Under the pieces are notes generated by a model. It did no database searches, had not been told where the DNA came from, and saw only the letters and a program-made list of their open reading frames with translations. DNA of 64,000 nt from Ciona savignyi (lineage: Eukaryota > Chordata > Ascidiacea > Phlebobranchia > Cionidae): assembly GCA_000149265.1 (NCBI GenBank), contig CH003265.1:116536-180535 (forward strand), given 5' to 3'. Position numbers and translations under genes: made by a program. Of this stretch, positions 11,020 to 22,560 are shown piece after piece (the first letter of the stretch is position 1; every line of letters begins with the position of its first letter).

Positions 11020-11039
11020 CTACATCTTAAAGGATATTA

Positions 11040-14000
11040 ATGGCGAGCCGTTTACAAATTGCTTCGTTCAATGTGGCAGGAATTAGGAATAAGAAAAAAC
11101 GAAGAGCGATATTCCATTACCTTAAAGGTAAGAAATACAATATGATTTTGTTACAAGAAACACATTGTACAAAAGAATGTGAAAAACAGTGGAAAATGGA
11201 ATGGGGAGGTGAAATAATTTTCGCAAATGGTACAAATAGATCCGCTGGGGTGGCTCTATTAGTACCTAAAAGTCAAAAGGTTAATATCAATGACACAACA
11301 CTCGATCCCGAAGGAAGAACGCTGTTAGCCAACGTCACTTTAAACAACATTACCTTTACTGGGGTATGCATTTATGCACCAAATAAATTTGAAGCGAAAT
11401 TTTGGAAAACTCTCACGAACAACCTAAACAAATATAAAAATACTAACATAATTGCCGCTGGAGACTTCAACACAATAATCTCCGATGAATTAGATAAAGT
11501 CGGTGGAAGCGCGCTACACCATAATTCACAAGCAAGAAGACATCTATCCGAGATAATGTGCCATTTTCAGTTACTTGATATATTTAGAATACTTCACCCA
11601 GACAAAAAACAATTCACAAGATTATCAAAGTCTCCAGTAGTCGGAAGCCGAATAGACTTTATTTTATTGTCCCAAAGTCTATCCGGTAGAACAATTTCGG
11701 CAAGCATTGTACCCAGTGTACATTCCGATCATCAGATTGTCACAGCAGAAATTCAAACTGATGAACGAGACCGAGGTCGTGGTTACTGGAAATTCAACAA
11801 CATGTTGCTTCATGACGAAAATTTCGTCAACCTGATTAAAGACAAAATCTCAGACTTTAAAAACATAATGAGAATTGTGGGGTTTCACCAGGGACACTGT
11901 GGAACACGTTGAAGGCTGTTCTAAGGGGCCATTGCATTCAATATAGCGCAATTAAAAAACGAAAGAACATGAAAAAACAACAACAACTAGAAAACGCCCT
12001 TTCGTTAACGTCAAGTTAGCTAGCAAATGAAAATACCAGCGACGCGGTTACACTGGCTGCAACGCTATAAGAGCAACTCAAATGCAACTCGACGAACTAG
12101 CCGACCTATAAAAAGCAAGGGGGCAATGGTCCGAAGCCGTGCAAGGTGGGCCGAGCAAGGGGAGAAAAACACGAAGTATTTCTTAGGACTGAAAAAACTA
12201 ACACTAGCAAAAAAGTAATACGCTGTCTCAACACGGAACAGGAATCAATATCGGAACCATCAAGGATATTGGAAGTCATTGCACAATTTCTTCCGTGACC
12301 TTTATGCACCCACTACAGATAACATAACGAAAGAGTTTTTTGATAAGTTCCTTAAAGTTCTAAGGATTCCTAAGATTGCTTCGGACAAACAAGAACAATG
12401 CGAAAACGAAATAACTGAAACTGAATGTTACACAGCACTACGCAACATGAAGAACAATAAATCGCCTGGTCTTGATGGCTATACAGCTGAATTTTACAAA
12501 ACTTTCTGGAAAGACATAAAAGACATTTTTATGAAAACTGTAAGGTGGTCATTTGCGCAAGCGAAATTGCCAGATTCGTCAAATACTGGGGTTATAACTC
12601 TGATTTTAAAACCGGGAAAAGAAGCAGCCTCTACAGACAGTTACCGCCCTATTACTCTGCTTAATGTGGATTACAAACTTTTGTCTAGTGTGATTAACCT
12701 ACGGCTCAAAAAGTTAGTTCCGGATGTCATCGGTCCAACGCAGAATGGCTTCATAAAGAATCGGCAAATAGCCAACAGCATAAGACTTCTGTTCGATATA
12801 ATGTATTATGCAGATACAGCCCGTGTGCCCGGAGCACTGCTTGCACTGGACTTAAAAAACATTTGATTCGGTACGCTGGGAATATCTCTTCACCACACTG
12901 GAACACTTCGGAATTGGACCAAACCTAATACAGATGATCAAGACACTGTACAATCAAGCAAATGGAGTAATAATAAATAATAACAACTTATCGAATCCAT
13001 TTTCGATTAAACGTGGCGTAAGGCAGGGTGATCCTCTCTCTCCAACACTATTTTTTTTGCAATTCAACAATGCCAAAACTTACAGGGAATATTAATTGGA
13101 AGCTTAAGGTTTAAAGTGTCGATGTACGCAGACGACTCTCTTCATAATTACGAACGGTTCACGAGAAGACATCGTAACAAGCATGAACATTTTGAATCTT
13201 TATGGTCATTTATCAGGATGCAAGCTAAATACCAACACAATCATGTGCTTTTTACATCGGAACTAAAAAAGGCTGTATACTCAAACCGCTGGAGGGGAAA
13301 ACACTAACATGGCCATCAGACACCCTAAAATATCTCGGTGTGGTAATACCAATCTCGGGAAAATAAGCAATCCATCTTCAACTTGAACTTCGATACTTGT
13401 ATTGACAACATTAATAGGATTTTAAACATCTGGTCATCTCGCGGGCTAACACTTTTAGAAAGAGATACTGTAATTAAAAGCCTTGTAATTCCAACATTAC
13501 TTTACAGAATTAGCATGGTGCCAACCGACATACCAGAACCATTCGTACGTCGTTTAAACAAAGAGCTGTTTCGATTTATTTGGGACTCCGGTTGGGAAAG
13601 GGCAAAAAGATCTATATTAATAAATAATATTGCAGAAGGTGGAACTAACATGATTGACATACGGTCCTATATTACTGGTCTCCGCTGTAAATTTATAAAA
13701 CAATTCATGAACCCTAACTATAGCGCTCCATGGAAAGATATAGAAACTTATCTAACCTCACAAGATACGCTAAACATAATTCTTTCTTCCAATTTAGCAT
13801 TACACAACAAAATTTACAAGACTCTGCTACCGCTACGCACCTTACACAGCAACGTAATACGCTGGATATAGATGATTAGAAAGAAAGGTCAAATGACAAC
13901 CAATGACCAACCCTTCTGGCTGAACAAAAACATTCAGGTTAAACGAAAACCTGTACTTTTTACGAATTGGGCAAAGTCAGGGATCTGCGTGTTCGGAGAC

Positions 14001-14612
14001 ATCCTTTCGGAAACCGGCCAAATTCACAACCAATGGTTTGAAACAAAATCAACAATTAAAGACTTCTACAACGCAGCCCTCGAACATGTTGTAACGAAGC
14101 CTCGAAAATACCAATTGCAATGGGAACTGAAGTGCAACTGTAGAGATGTTGACGGCTCCTTCTGAAGTAATATATACATCAATACTTACAAATCAACTAT
14201 CGAAACACACCTTCGCTCATTCCAAATTAGACTGAATCTCAGAGCCATTGTAACAAACACTCAACTATATAAATTAAAGATAATTGATTCAGATAAATGT
14301 GAAATGTGCCTCACTGAGCCGGAAACACTTACCCATCTATTTTGTACTTGCATACACACCGTCAAGTTTTGGAACGAAACCGAAAATTGGATTGCTGCTA
14401 ATTTAAGAATACCGCTTTCACTGATCCACACGAACATGATATTCGGAGCCCCCGAAAATAACAGTAATCTGCTGAATTGCCTTATTTTATGTGCAAGATA
14501 TATTATCTATCGTAGTAAAATCCAAAAAATAAGTCCCTTTGTAAATGCATTTATTGATTTTGTGGCAAATGTAAAAGAGAAATTTCGGACTGCGAATCTA
14601 ACTACAATTTAG
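11040..14612 (+). pseudogene. LINE ORF2: endonuclease plus reverse transcriptase, frameshifted
   Basis: The endonuclease domain is at 11040-11865 (IASFNVAGIRN, LLQETHC, AAGDFN, SRIDFILLS, SDHQIV). The reverse transcriptase starts near 12279: NNKSPGLDGYTAEFY, SYRPITLLN, NGFIKNRQIANS, then a frame break at an A-run near 12855, RQGDPLSPTLF near 13020, a break at a T-run near 13055, and the catalytic YADD at about 13125-13136. A C-terminal C-x2-C-x8-H-x4-C-type knuckle is at about 14298-14350 (CEMCLTEPETLTHLFCTC). Breaks also occur near 11870, 12020, 12220, 13310 and 13870. Catalytic motifs survive but the chain cannot be made. Confidence 0.85.
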
Positions 14613-14659
14613 CTCCAATTAAGTTGATAGCTAATTTATTAGAAAGAAGCTAATTTATT

Positions 14660-15236
14660 AGAAAAAAACGTTTTGGTTTTTAACGTCCCAGGGGAATTCC
14701 CCTAGATGTATCACCCAAAATTTTGGTTTCTGCATATCTAAACCATGTTGTTTAAAAAATGTCCAATTTTTATTACGATATCATTACTCCTTCTGGTAGA
14801 TGTTGGGGCGACATGGCATGCCTGTCACAATCATGATTTCAGTACCAAATCGAAATTTTTAGGGTATTTCCCTAGGTAAATTTTTTATTTCGTCTAAGTG
14901 TTAAATCAGTGACTAAGACACTTACATTCCACCAAATCTGATTCAAATTGTAACACCCGTTTAAGCGCTATGCCCAAAAAGGCATTTTTTTAAAAAAAAT
15001 AGCGTTTTGGTTTTTATCGTCCCAGGGGAATTCCCCATAATTTATCACCTAAAATTTTGGTTTTTGCATATCTAAACCATGTCGTCTAAGAAATGTCCAA
15101 TTTTCATCACGATTCCATTATTTCTTCTTGTAGATGTCGGGGCGACATGCCACGCCAGTCAAACCTTTGACAAAAAAAAAAAAAAAACGGACAAAACAAT
15201 ATGTGTCCCATTTTTTCAAATGGGACCAATAAATAC
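14660..15236 (+). repeat. ~335-bp unit array, partial outlying block
   Basis: About 1.5 units with cores near 14690 and 15026 (GGGGAATTCCCC) and landmarks ACCCAAAATTTTGGTTTCTGC, GATGTCGGGGCGACATG and GCCGTT-AAGCGCTATG. It ends with ATGTGTCCCATTTTTTCAAA, a segment repeated at 18110-18150. It is probably one end of another copy of the foldback element, interrupted by the LINE. Confidence 0.75.
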
Positions 15237-15924
15237 CTAAATCACAGCGAAATATCGACAAGCTGTCGTTAAAAATCAGTGGAAATTCTATAATTGTTTG
15301 TGCATGTAACAGGGCAGGTTGATGCGTGTAAAATATGACGCTCATTTTCTGAGTTGGTTTTAACAGCTTTACTTGTTTGTCTTATGATGATGACGATAGA
15401 TTGGTTCCTTTTTTATAGATAAGAGTAAGTTTCAAATTTCGTGTAATATTTCTTTATACTACATCTTAGTTTCGTTGTTTATATTTGACACAAGCTGAAC
15501 GAATACTTCTATTTCTCCAATTTTTGTTTTTTTATTGCTTGTAGATATAGGTGCATTTAATGTCGGTGAGTGTAATTAGAAGCGACGATTAAAATAAACA
15601 CGAATAAACTTGTCTCAGTCAAAATCATATTGACACCGTGGATTTTCACGTATTCGTTAATAAGTTCGATATTCGGTACGACGTCAACACACTGATGTGC
15701 CTACGTCCCTGGCTAAATAAAAGACGAGGCGGGAAGAATCTGGATAGAAATCCAATAAAAACGCCCCAAAATCCACCGTGGCTATTAGCGACAATGTATT
15801 TTTGGCATGTGTTTATGCAAAGGAAGCAAACTGAGGGGCTAGTATATACGCACAATTATTGTTATTTAATTGTGGGTTTGAGCGATTAGTCTGGTGAATT
15901 AGCGGGTCGCATTTTAATCAAAGG
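15237..15924. other. Intergenic, no recognised feature
   Basis: AT-rich; short overlapping frames around 15638-15889 on both strands have no recognisable domain. Confidence 0.4.
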
Positions 15925-16045
15925 GATCAGGCAATGTCTGTAAAGTGCCTTGCCCATGGACACAACCGACTATCTAGCGACCAGTTTCGCACCTGCAACC
16001 TTTCGATTGAAAGGCGACGCACTTAACCGCTAGACCAGGGATGTC
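15925..16045 (-). repeat. SINE family A, 5' (head) portion
   Basis: In reverse orientation it carries CAGGCAATGTCTGTAAAGTG, CCTTGCCCATGGACACAACC, the tRNA-like T-arm GGTTGCAGGTGCGAAACTGG and head TGGTCTAGCGGTTAAGTGCG. The 3' half of the SINE is missing. Confidence 0.8.
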
Positions 16046-16943
16046 CAACCTGCGGCCCAGCTGAGATTTTTGTGCGGCCCGCTAGTCATTTTCACTCCAA
16101 GTAGTATTTTGAACTTTAAATCTTGGCCTAATTCAAATGTATCAGTCAGCTTTTAGGGACACAGTAAACATCAAAACTGCAGAAAGAAACCGACGGACGA
16201 CAAAAACTTATCTCATTGACTTTGTATTGCAGAAATAAGTTTTTGTTTCTTTCTACATGTTTGTTATTTGTTCCTTTTTTCAAAGATGACATTTTAATGG
16301 CCCTTTAATTGTTTCTTTATATACTTATTTACCGTAAGCGTTTCCATCATAACGCAATAATCGCCATTATGCGTTAATATACCTCGATTCCTTTATTTAT
16401 GATTGGCGAGATGCAACACACCCCTTTTGAATTTACGTTTATTGCAATTTATCATTACTTCTAAATAACGGTACTGTCTGCTTTATGAAATAAATATCTT
16501 TTTGATCGTTTAAGGCAATTTATCATAACCAAATACACTGGGTAATTTAAATTTTAGTTATGTTTTTTTGATTCGAGTTGTAAATCTCTAAATTTTATAA
16601 AAATTTAAGTAAATATTTCTTTCTAATCATAGGTTAGTAAGGTTTAATGTATACTGTACAGGTTCGAATCAAATCTTTAGGGTCAAAAGCAACTGCGCTA
16701 TAACTTTTTCTCAACAAATCTTGGTTTCGGTACTTAACTAACACCTATTTTTAATAAGCGCAGTTTAAATTTAACAAAACTTCACAGAGTTAACTAAATA
16801 CTATGGTATGACGGCAAGCACATTTTGTTTTAACCGTTTCACAGATTAAGGGAATCCCCTATTGTTACTCAGTTAATTAATACTTCAAACTTCTCCATGG
16901 AAATTAATTGAAATCATAACGCCATTTATAGTGTAAGCTAATA
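16046..16943. mobile_element. hAT-like fragment and AT-rich flank
   Basis: CAGGGATGTCCAACCTGCGG at about 16037-16056 is a typical hAT-type terminus and abuts the SINE head. About 85 bases near 16345-16430 (CATTATGCGTTAATATACC and TTCCTTTATTTATGATTGGC) reappear inverted inside the hAT element at 29994-31080, near 30635-30710, so both derive from related elements. No matching right terminus was found before 16944. The rest is unassigned. Confidence 0.45.
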
Positions 16944-17349
16944 CAGTGGATGCCGCTTAATGATATCACATTTGTAAACACCAAAAATGATAACAATAAC
17001 TGATTGATAACATTAACCGAAAAAATGAAAATTGCCATTTTATCATCGTTTAATAGGTGTCGCAAAAATAAATTTAAATACAAGACTAGAGAGTGTCAAC
17101 CACGTGTTTAACCACCACTATTTGTAAAACACATGTTGTATGACATATATTCATGCAACTGCTGCAGGGTCCCTAACCACATTTTGTATTTTATACAATG
17201 AGTATGTAGTTTTTGTTTCTGCAAGCAAAAACGCATGGGTCCCATAGTTATCAAACCAAACTTCTTCTCTATGTGTAGGCAAAAAAAAGAACAATCGTGT
17301 TAGATTTACGAAAGATTCACCACAAATAATTTAAATTAAAGCTTTTTCT

Positions 17350-18060
17350 TCAAGTGTTGTATTAAAATGAAGTTAAATTCCTAAAACAGCCCGATTTAGA
17401 TTTTGATGGGTTCGGAATATTCCCCATGGCTTAGTACATAGGTTTCTGTTTTTACATATGTGGGTGGCTAACGATCCAGCATTTCACCAAATCTGATCAA
17501 AATTAGAGCAGCCGTTCAAACGCTATGCCCGAAAAGCTACTTTTTTTAGAAAAAATACCGTTTTGGTGTTTAACGCCCCCGGGAAATTCCCCTGAATTTA
17601 TTACCCAAAATTTTGGCTTCTCTATATCTAGACCATGTTGTCTAACAAATACCAATGTTTAATTGCGATTCTATTTTTCCTTCCGGTAGATGTCGGGGTG
17701 ACATGGCGTGCCTGTCACAATCATGATTTGAAAACAAAATGTTATTTTTTAGGGTATTTCCCTAGGTTATTTTATTATTTCTTCTAAGTGTTAAATCAGT
17801 TACTAATGCACTTACATTCCACCAAATCTGATTCAAATTGGAGCAGCCGTTCAAGCGCTATGGCCTAAAAAGCTAATTTTTTAGAAAAAAATGACCGTTT
17901 TGGTTTTTAACGTCCAAGGGGAATTCCCCTAAATTTATTACCCAAAATTTTGGTTTCTGCATATCTAGGTCATGTTGTCTAACAAATCACCAAGTTTCAT
18001 TGCGACTCCATTATTCCTTCTGGTAGATATCCGGGCGCCATGCCATGCCTGTCAAGCGTT
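17350..18060 (+). repeat. ~335-bp unit array, block 1 of foldback element
   Basis: Two units with cores near 17576 and 17917. Each unit carries CCCAAAATTTTGG, GTAGATGTCGGGG, GGGTATTTCCCTAGG, TTAAATCAGTGACTAATGCA and AGCAGCCGTTCAAGCGCTAT. Confidence 0.85.
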
Positions 18061-18699
18061 TGACGAAGAAAAAAAAAGAAGAAAAAAAGAAAAAAAAACG
18101 GACAAAAACAATATGTGTCCCATTTTTTCAAATGGGACCCATAATAACTGTAAACGAAATATTTGAATGCCCTTTATTGCCCGAACAATGAGACTAACCA
18201 AAATTAAGTTAGCTTTTCGATCTCCTTTTTCCAAACTCATTAGATTAAAGCTTTCCCCGAAATTATCACTCAGTTCATTTGCTTTTTCATCGTCCCGACA
18301 GTTCCAGTTTCAATGTTTATAGGTTTCTCAGGTGGCTAGCCTAGAATAGCCGAAGCTTGGCATTTATGTTAGAAGTGAACAAAATGAGTCTCTACAATTA
18401 GGACATTTTGGAAAAAATGGATAACAACTAGAGAGTGTCAACCACGTGTTTAACCACCACCATTTGTAAAACACATTTTGTATGCCATATATTCATGCTA
18501 CAGGGTCCCTGACCACAATTTGTATTTTATACACTGAGTATGTAGTTTGTTTCTGCAAGCATAAACGCATGGGTCCCATAGTTGTCCAACCAAACTTCTT
18601 TTCAATGTGTAGTTAAACAAAGAATAAACATCTTAATTTACACACATTTTACCTTAAATGTTTTAAATTAAACCTTTTTAGGCGCTGTAATGAAATAAA

Positions 18700-20190
18700 G
18701 GAAATTCCCCTGGGTTTAGTAGATGAGTTTCTGTTTTTACATATTATGTTGGCCATGTTATGTAACAATTCTTAAAGTTTTAATGTGATTTGTCGACTCC
18801 TTGTTGGAGATGTCAGTGCGATATGGCATGCCTGTCACAATCATAATTCAGGAACATATCTTCGTTTTTAGGGGAATTACTCTAAGCAATTGTTTTCTTT
18901 CTTTTAATTGGCCTAAAGTGTCTAATGGTCTAACATTTAACCAAATCTGATCAAAATTAGAGCAGCCGTTCAAGCGCTATGCCCAAAAAATCTAATTTTT
19001 TAGAAAAAAAATGTTTTGGTTTTTAACGTCTCAGGGGAATTTCCCTAGATTCATTACCCAAAATTTTGGTTTCTGCTTATCTAGACCATGTTCTGTTACA
19101 AATGTCAAATTTTTATTGCGATTTCATTAGTCCTTTTGCTAGATTTCGGGGCAACATGGCATGCTTGTCACAATCATAATTAAAGAACAAAATCCGATCT
19201 TTAGGGTATTTCCCTGGGTAATTTTTTTATTTCTTTTAAGTGTTAAATCAGTGACTAATGCACTTACATTCCACCAAATCTGATACAAATTGTATCGGTC
19301 GTTCAAGCGCTATGCCCAAAAAAGGCTATTTTTTTAGAAAAAAATACCGTTTGGTTTTAACGTCCCATGGGAATTCCCCTAGATTTATCACCCAAAATTT
19401 TGATTTCTGCATGTCTAGACCATGTTGTCCAACAAATCACTGAGTTTCATTGCGATTCCATTAACCCTTCTGGTAGATGTCGGGGCGACATAGCATGCCT
19501 GTCACAATTATCATTTAAGAGCAAAAGTTTAATTTTTAGGGTATTTCCCTAAGTAATTTTTTTATTTCATTTAAGTGTTAAATCAGTGACTAGTGCACTA
19601 ACATTCCACCAAATTTGATTCAAATTGGAGCAGCCGTTCAAGCGCTATGGCCTAAAAAGCAATTTTTTTAGAAAAAATGACCGTTTTGGTTTTTAACCTC
19701 CAAGGGGAATTCCCCTTGATTTATTACCCAAAATTTTGGTTTCTGCATATCTAGGCCATGTTGTCTAAAAAATCACCAAGTTTCATTGCGATTCCATTAT
19801 TCCTTCTGGTAGATGTCGGGGCGCCATAGCATGCCTGTCACAATTATCATTTAACAGCAAAAGTTTAATTTTTAGGGTATTTCCCTAGGTAATTTTTTTA
19901 TTTCCTTTAACTGTTAAATCAGTGACTAGTGCACTAACATTCCACCAAATTTGATTTAAATTAGAGCAGCCGTTCAAGCGCTATGCCACAAAAAAGCGCA
20001 ACTTTTCATAAAAACTACCGTTTTGGTTTTTAACCTCCCAGGGGAATTCCCCTCAATTTATCACCCAAAATTTTGGTTTCTGCATATCAAGACCATGTTG
20101 TCTAACAAATGACAAAGTTTTATTGCAATCCCACTATTCCTTCTGGTAGATGTCGGGGCGCCATGCCATGCCTGTCAAGCGTTTGCTGAT
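18700..20190 (+). repeat. ~335-bp unit array, block 2 of foldback element
   Basis: About four and a half head-to-tail units, cores near 19031, 19366, 19706 and 20039 (spacing 332-341). The short frames predicted here are chance readings of the unit. Confidence 0.9.
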
Positions 20191-20295
20191 TACAGTAAGC
20201 GGAATATTTGTAATGTACGTTCGGGCGGGATCAGGAATTCCGATAATATTAACCGATTGATAACATTATCCGTAATTACATTAAGCGGCATCCAC
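20191..20295 (-). repeat. Internal copy of the foldback terminus, cut by the gap
   Basis: Ends ACATTAAGCGGCATCCAC directly at the N run, preceded by ACCGATTGATAACATTATCC. This is the inverted form of the element end at 16944, so a terminus lies inside the element. Confidence 0.7.
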
Positions 20296-20438
20296 NNNNN
20301 NNNNNNNNNNNNNNNNNNNNNNNNNNNNNNNNNNNNNNNNNNNNNNNNNNNNNNNNNNNNNNNNNNNNNNNNNNNNNNNNNNNNNNNNNNNNNNNNNNNN
20401 NNNNNNNNNNNNNNNNNNNNNNNNNNNNNNNNNNNNNN
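20296..20438. other. Assembly gap (143 N)
   Basis: Run of N placed close to the centre of the inverted repeat, where assembly commonly fails. True length unknown. Confidence 1.
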
Positions 20439-21790
20439 TCCCCTTGGACGTTAAAAACCAAACCGGTCATTTTTTGTAAAAAATTAGCTTTTTAGGCCAT
20501 AGCGCTTGAACGGCTGCTCCAATTTGAATCAAATATGGTGGAATGTTAGTGCACTAGTCACTGATTTAACAGTTAAAAGAAATAAAAAAATTACCTCAGG
20601 GAAATACCCTAAAAATTAAACTTTTGCGGTTAAATGATAATTGTGACAGGCATGCTATGGCGCCCCGACATCTACCAGAAGGAATAATGGAATAGCAATA
20701 AAACTTGGTGATTTTTTAGACAACATGGCCTAGATATGCAGAAACCAAAATTTTGGGTAATAAATTTAGGGGAATTCCCCTTGGACGTTAAAAACCAAAA
20801 CGGTCATTTTTTTCTAAAAAATTAGCATTTTAGGCCATAGCGCTTGATCGGCTGCTCCAATTTGAATCAAATTTGGTAGAATGTTAGTGCACTAGTCACT
20901 GATTTAACAGTTAAAAGAAATAAAAAAATTACCTAGGGAAATACCCTAAAAATTAAACTTTTGCTGTTAAATGATAATTGTGACAGGCATGCTATGTCGC
21001 CCCGACATCTACCAGAAGGGTTAATGAAATCGCGATAAAACTTGGTGATTTGTTGGACAACATGGTCTAGATATGCAGAAATTAAAATTTTGGGTGATTA
21101 ATCTAGGTGAATTCTCCTGGGATGTTAAAACCCAAACGGTATTTTTTTCTAAAAAATAGCCTTTTTTGGGCATAGCGCTTGAACGACCGATACAATTTGA
21201 ATCAGATTTGGTGGAATGTAAGTGCATTAGTCACTGATTTAACACTTAAAAGAAATAAGAAAATTACCCAGGGAAATACCCTAAAAATCGGATTTTGTTC
21301 TCTAATTATGATTGTGACAAGCATGCCATGTTGCCCCGAAATCTAGCAAAAGGAGTAATGAAATCGCAATAAAAATTTGTCATTTGTAACAGAACATGGT
21401 CTAGATAAGCAGAAACCAAAATTTTGGGTAATGAATCTAGGGAAATTCCCCTGAGACGTTAAAAACCAAAACATTTTTTTTCTAAAAAATTATATTTTTT
21501 TGGGCATAACGCTTGAACGGCTGCTCTAATTTTTATCAGATTTGGTTAAATGTTAGACCATTAGACACTTTAGGCCAATTAAAAGAAAGAAAACATTTGC
21601 TTAAAGTAATTCCCCTAAAAACGAAGATATGGTTCTGAATTATGATTGTGACAGGCATGCCATATCGCACTGACATCTCCAACAAGGAGTCGACAAATCA
21701 CATTAAAACTTTAAGAATTGTTACATAACATGGCCAACATATGTAAAAACAGAAACTCATCTACTAAACCTAGGGGAATTTCCTTTATTT
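20439..21790 (-). repeat. ~335-bp unit array, inverted block
   Basis: Four units in opposite orientation with cores near 20770, 21107, 21438 and 21775, mirroring block 2 across the gap. Confidence 0.9.
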
Positions 21791-22317
21791 CATTACAGCG
21801 CTTAAAAAGGTTTAATTTAAAACATTTAAGGTAAAATGTTAGTAAATTAAGATGTTTATTCTTTTTTTAACTACACATTGAAAAGAAGTTTGGTTGGACA
21901 ACTATGGGACCCATGCGTTTATGCTTGCAGAAACAAACTACGTACTCAGTGTATAAAATCCAAATTGTGGTTAGGGACCCTGTAGCATGAATATATGGCA
22001 TACAAAATGTGTTTTACAAATGGTGGTGGTTAAACACGTGGTTGACACTCTCTAGTTTTGGTTAGTCTTATTGTTCGAGCAATAAAGGGCATTGAAATAT
22101 TTCGTTTACAGTTGTATTGTATTTAAATTTATTTTTGCGACACCTATTGAACGATAAAATGGCAATTTTCATTTTTTCGGTTAATGTTATCAATCGGTTA
22201 TTGTTATCATTTTTGGTGTTAACAAATGTAATAACATTAAGCGGCATCCACTATAATCAATTCTAGTAGAGTATGGTACTAGGAGAATAGAATATACATC
22301 TTTATCCCGTGAATGGG

Positions 22318-22560
22318 AAAACCAAGGGGGTTAACACACGGGCAATCGTCAGATCACATCGCGCCCATCGTCGGGTTACCGGAGCAAAGAGATTATGTTA
22401 TAGTCTCTTTGACCGCAGCTATTGCAGTGTGTTGTGTATGATCGACACGTTCCTTCAATTTGGTAGAACCCTTTAATCCGCTGGGTTCAGGCAATGTCCG
22501 TAAAGTGCCTTGCCCAAGGACACAACCGGCTAGCTAGCGACAAGTTTCGCACCTTTAACT
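22318..22560 (-). repeat. SINE family A, near full-length
   Basis: In reverse orientation: GTTAACACACGGGCAATCGT, CATCGTCGGGTTACCGGAGC, GCAGTGTGTTGTGTATGA, CTGGGTTCAGGCAATGTCCG and CCTTGCCCAAGGACACAACC. The tRNA-like head is truncated at about 22560. Confidence 0.85.

Larger units (their letters stand above)
5603..11029 (+). pseudogene. LINE ORF1 (nucleic-acid-binding, CCHC and Zn-ribbon-rich), broken
   Basis: The N-terminal part is at 5603-5962 (the start MAEK at 5618 is also possible). A frameshift at a T-run near 5955 follows, and another change near 6090. The frame resumes at about 6093-6957, including the knuckle C-x2-C-x4-H-x4-C at 6141-6183 preceded by YTGQ, the usual context in Tx1/L1-group ORF1. 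Beyond it lies a Lys/Ser-rich linker, then an unusual cysteine-rich tail with repeated C-x2-C pairs (RCPKCN, HCFNC, NCAVC, ICACG, SCVCG, KCRCG). The BEL element enters at 6951, leaving the last few codons and stop downstream at 11020-11029. ORF1 proteins of this kind coat the element RNA; this copy cannot make a full product. Confidence 0.75.
5540..14657 (+). mobile_element. Tx1/L1-like non-LTR retrotransposon (LINE), decayed and split by a BEL element
   Basis: Two-ORF LINE: ORF1 with a CCHC knuckle, then ORF2 with an apurinic-type endonuclease, reverse transcriptase and a C-terminal cysteine/histidine motif. A complete LTR element (6951-11019) interrupts it at the last codons of ORF1. Removing that insertion and one copy of its duplicated target leaves ORF1 stopping a few codons later and ORF2 starting at 11040, so the LINE was once contiguous at about 5 kb. 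The 3' end carries two copies of GCTAATTTATTAGAAA at about 14627-14657 and abuts the ~335-bp repeat array. The 5' boundary is uncertain. Several frameshifts make it inactive. Confidence 0.8.
16944..22253. mobile_element. 5.3-kb foldback element with long inverted termini
   Basis: The left end CAGTGGATGCCGCTTAATG at 16944 and its inverted match ending about 22253 begin inverted terminal repeats of about 140 bp that read roughly 95% alike. TA flanks both ends (16942-16943 and about 22254-22255), and CAGTGG ends fit a pogo/Tigger-like TA-inserting element. Inside, a second segment (GAGAGTGTCAACCACGTG...) lies at about 17087-17345, again at 18427-18715, and inverted at 21770-22058. Arrays of ~335-bp units point right on the left side (17350-18060, 18700-20180) and left on the right side (20439-21790). 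An assembly gap falls near the turning point. No transposase coding is seen. Confidence 0.75.

Noticed and set aside
20257..20470. Frames running through the N gap
   Set aside because: They contain unknown residues only; nothing can be inferred.
19258..21227. Similar 61-68 codon frames on both strands in the repeat arrays
   Set aside because: They are repeated readings of the ~335-bp unit, not conserved as protein between units.
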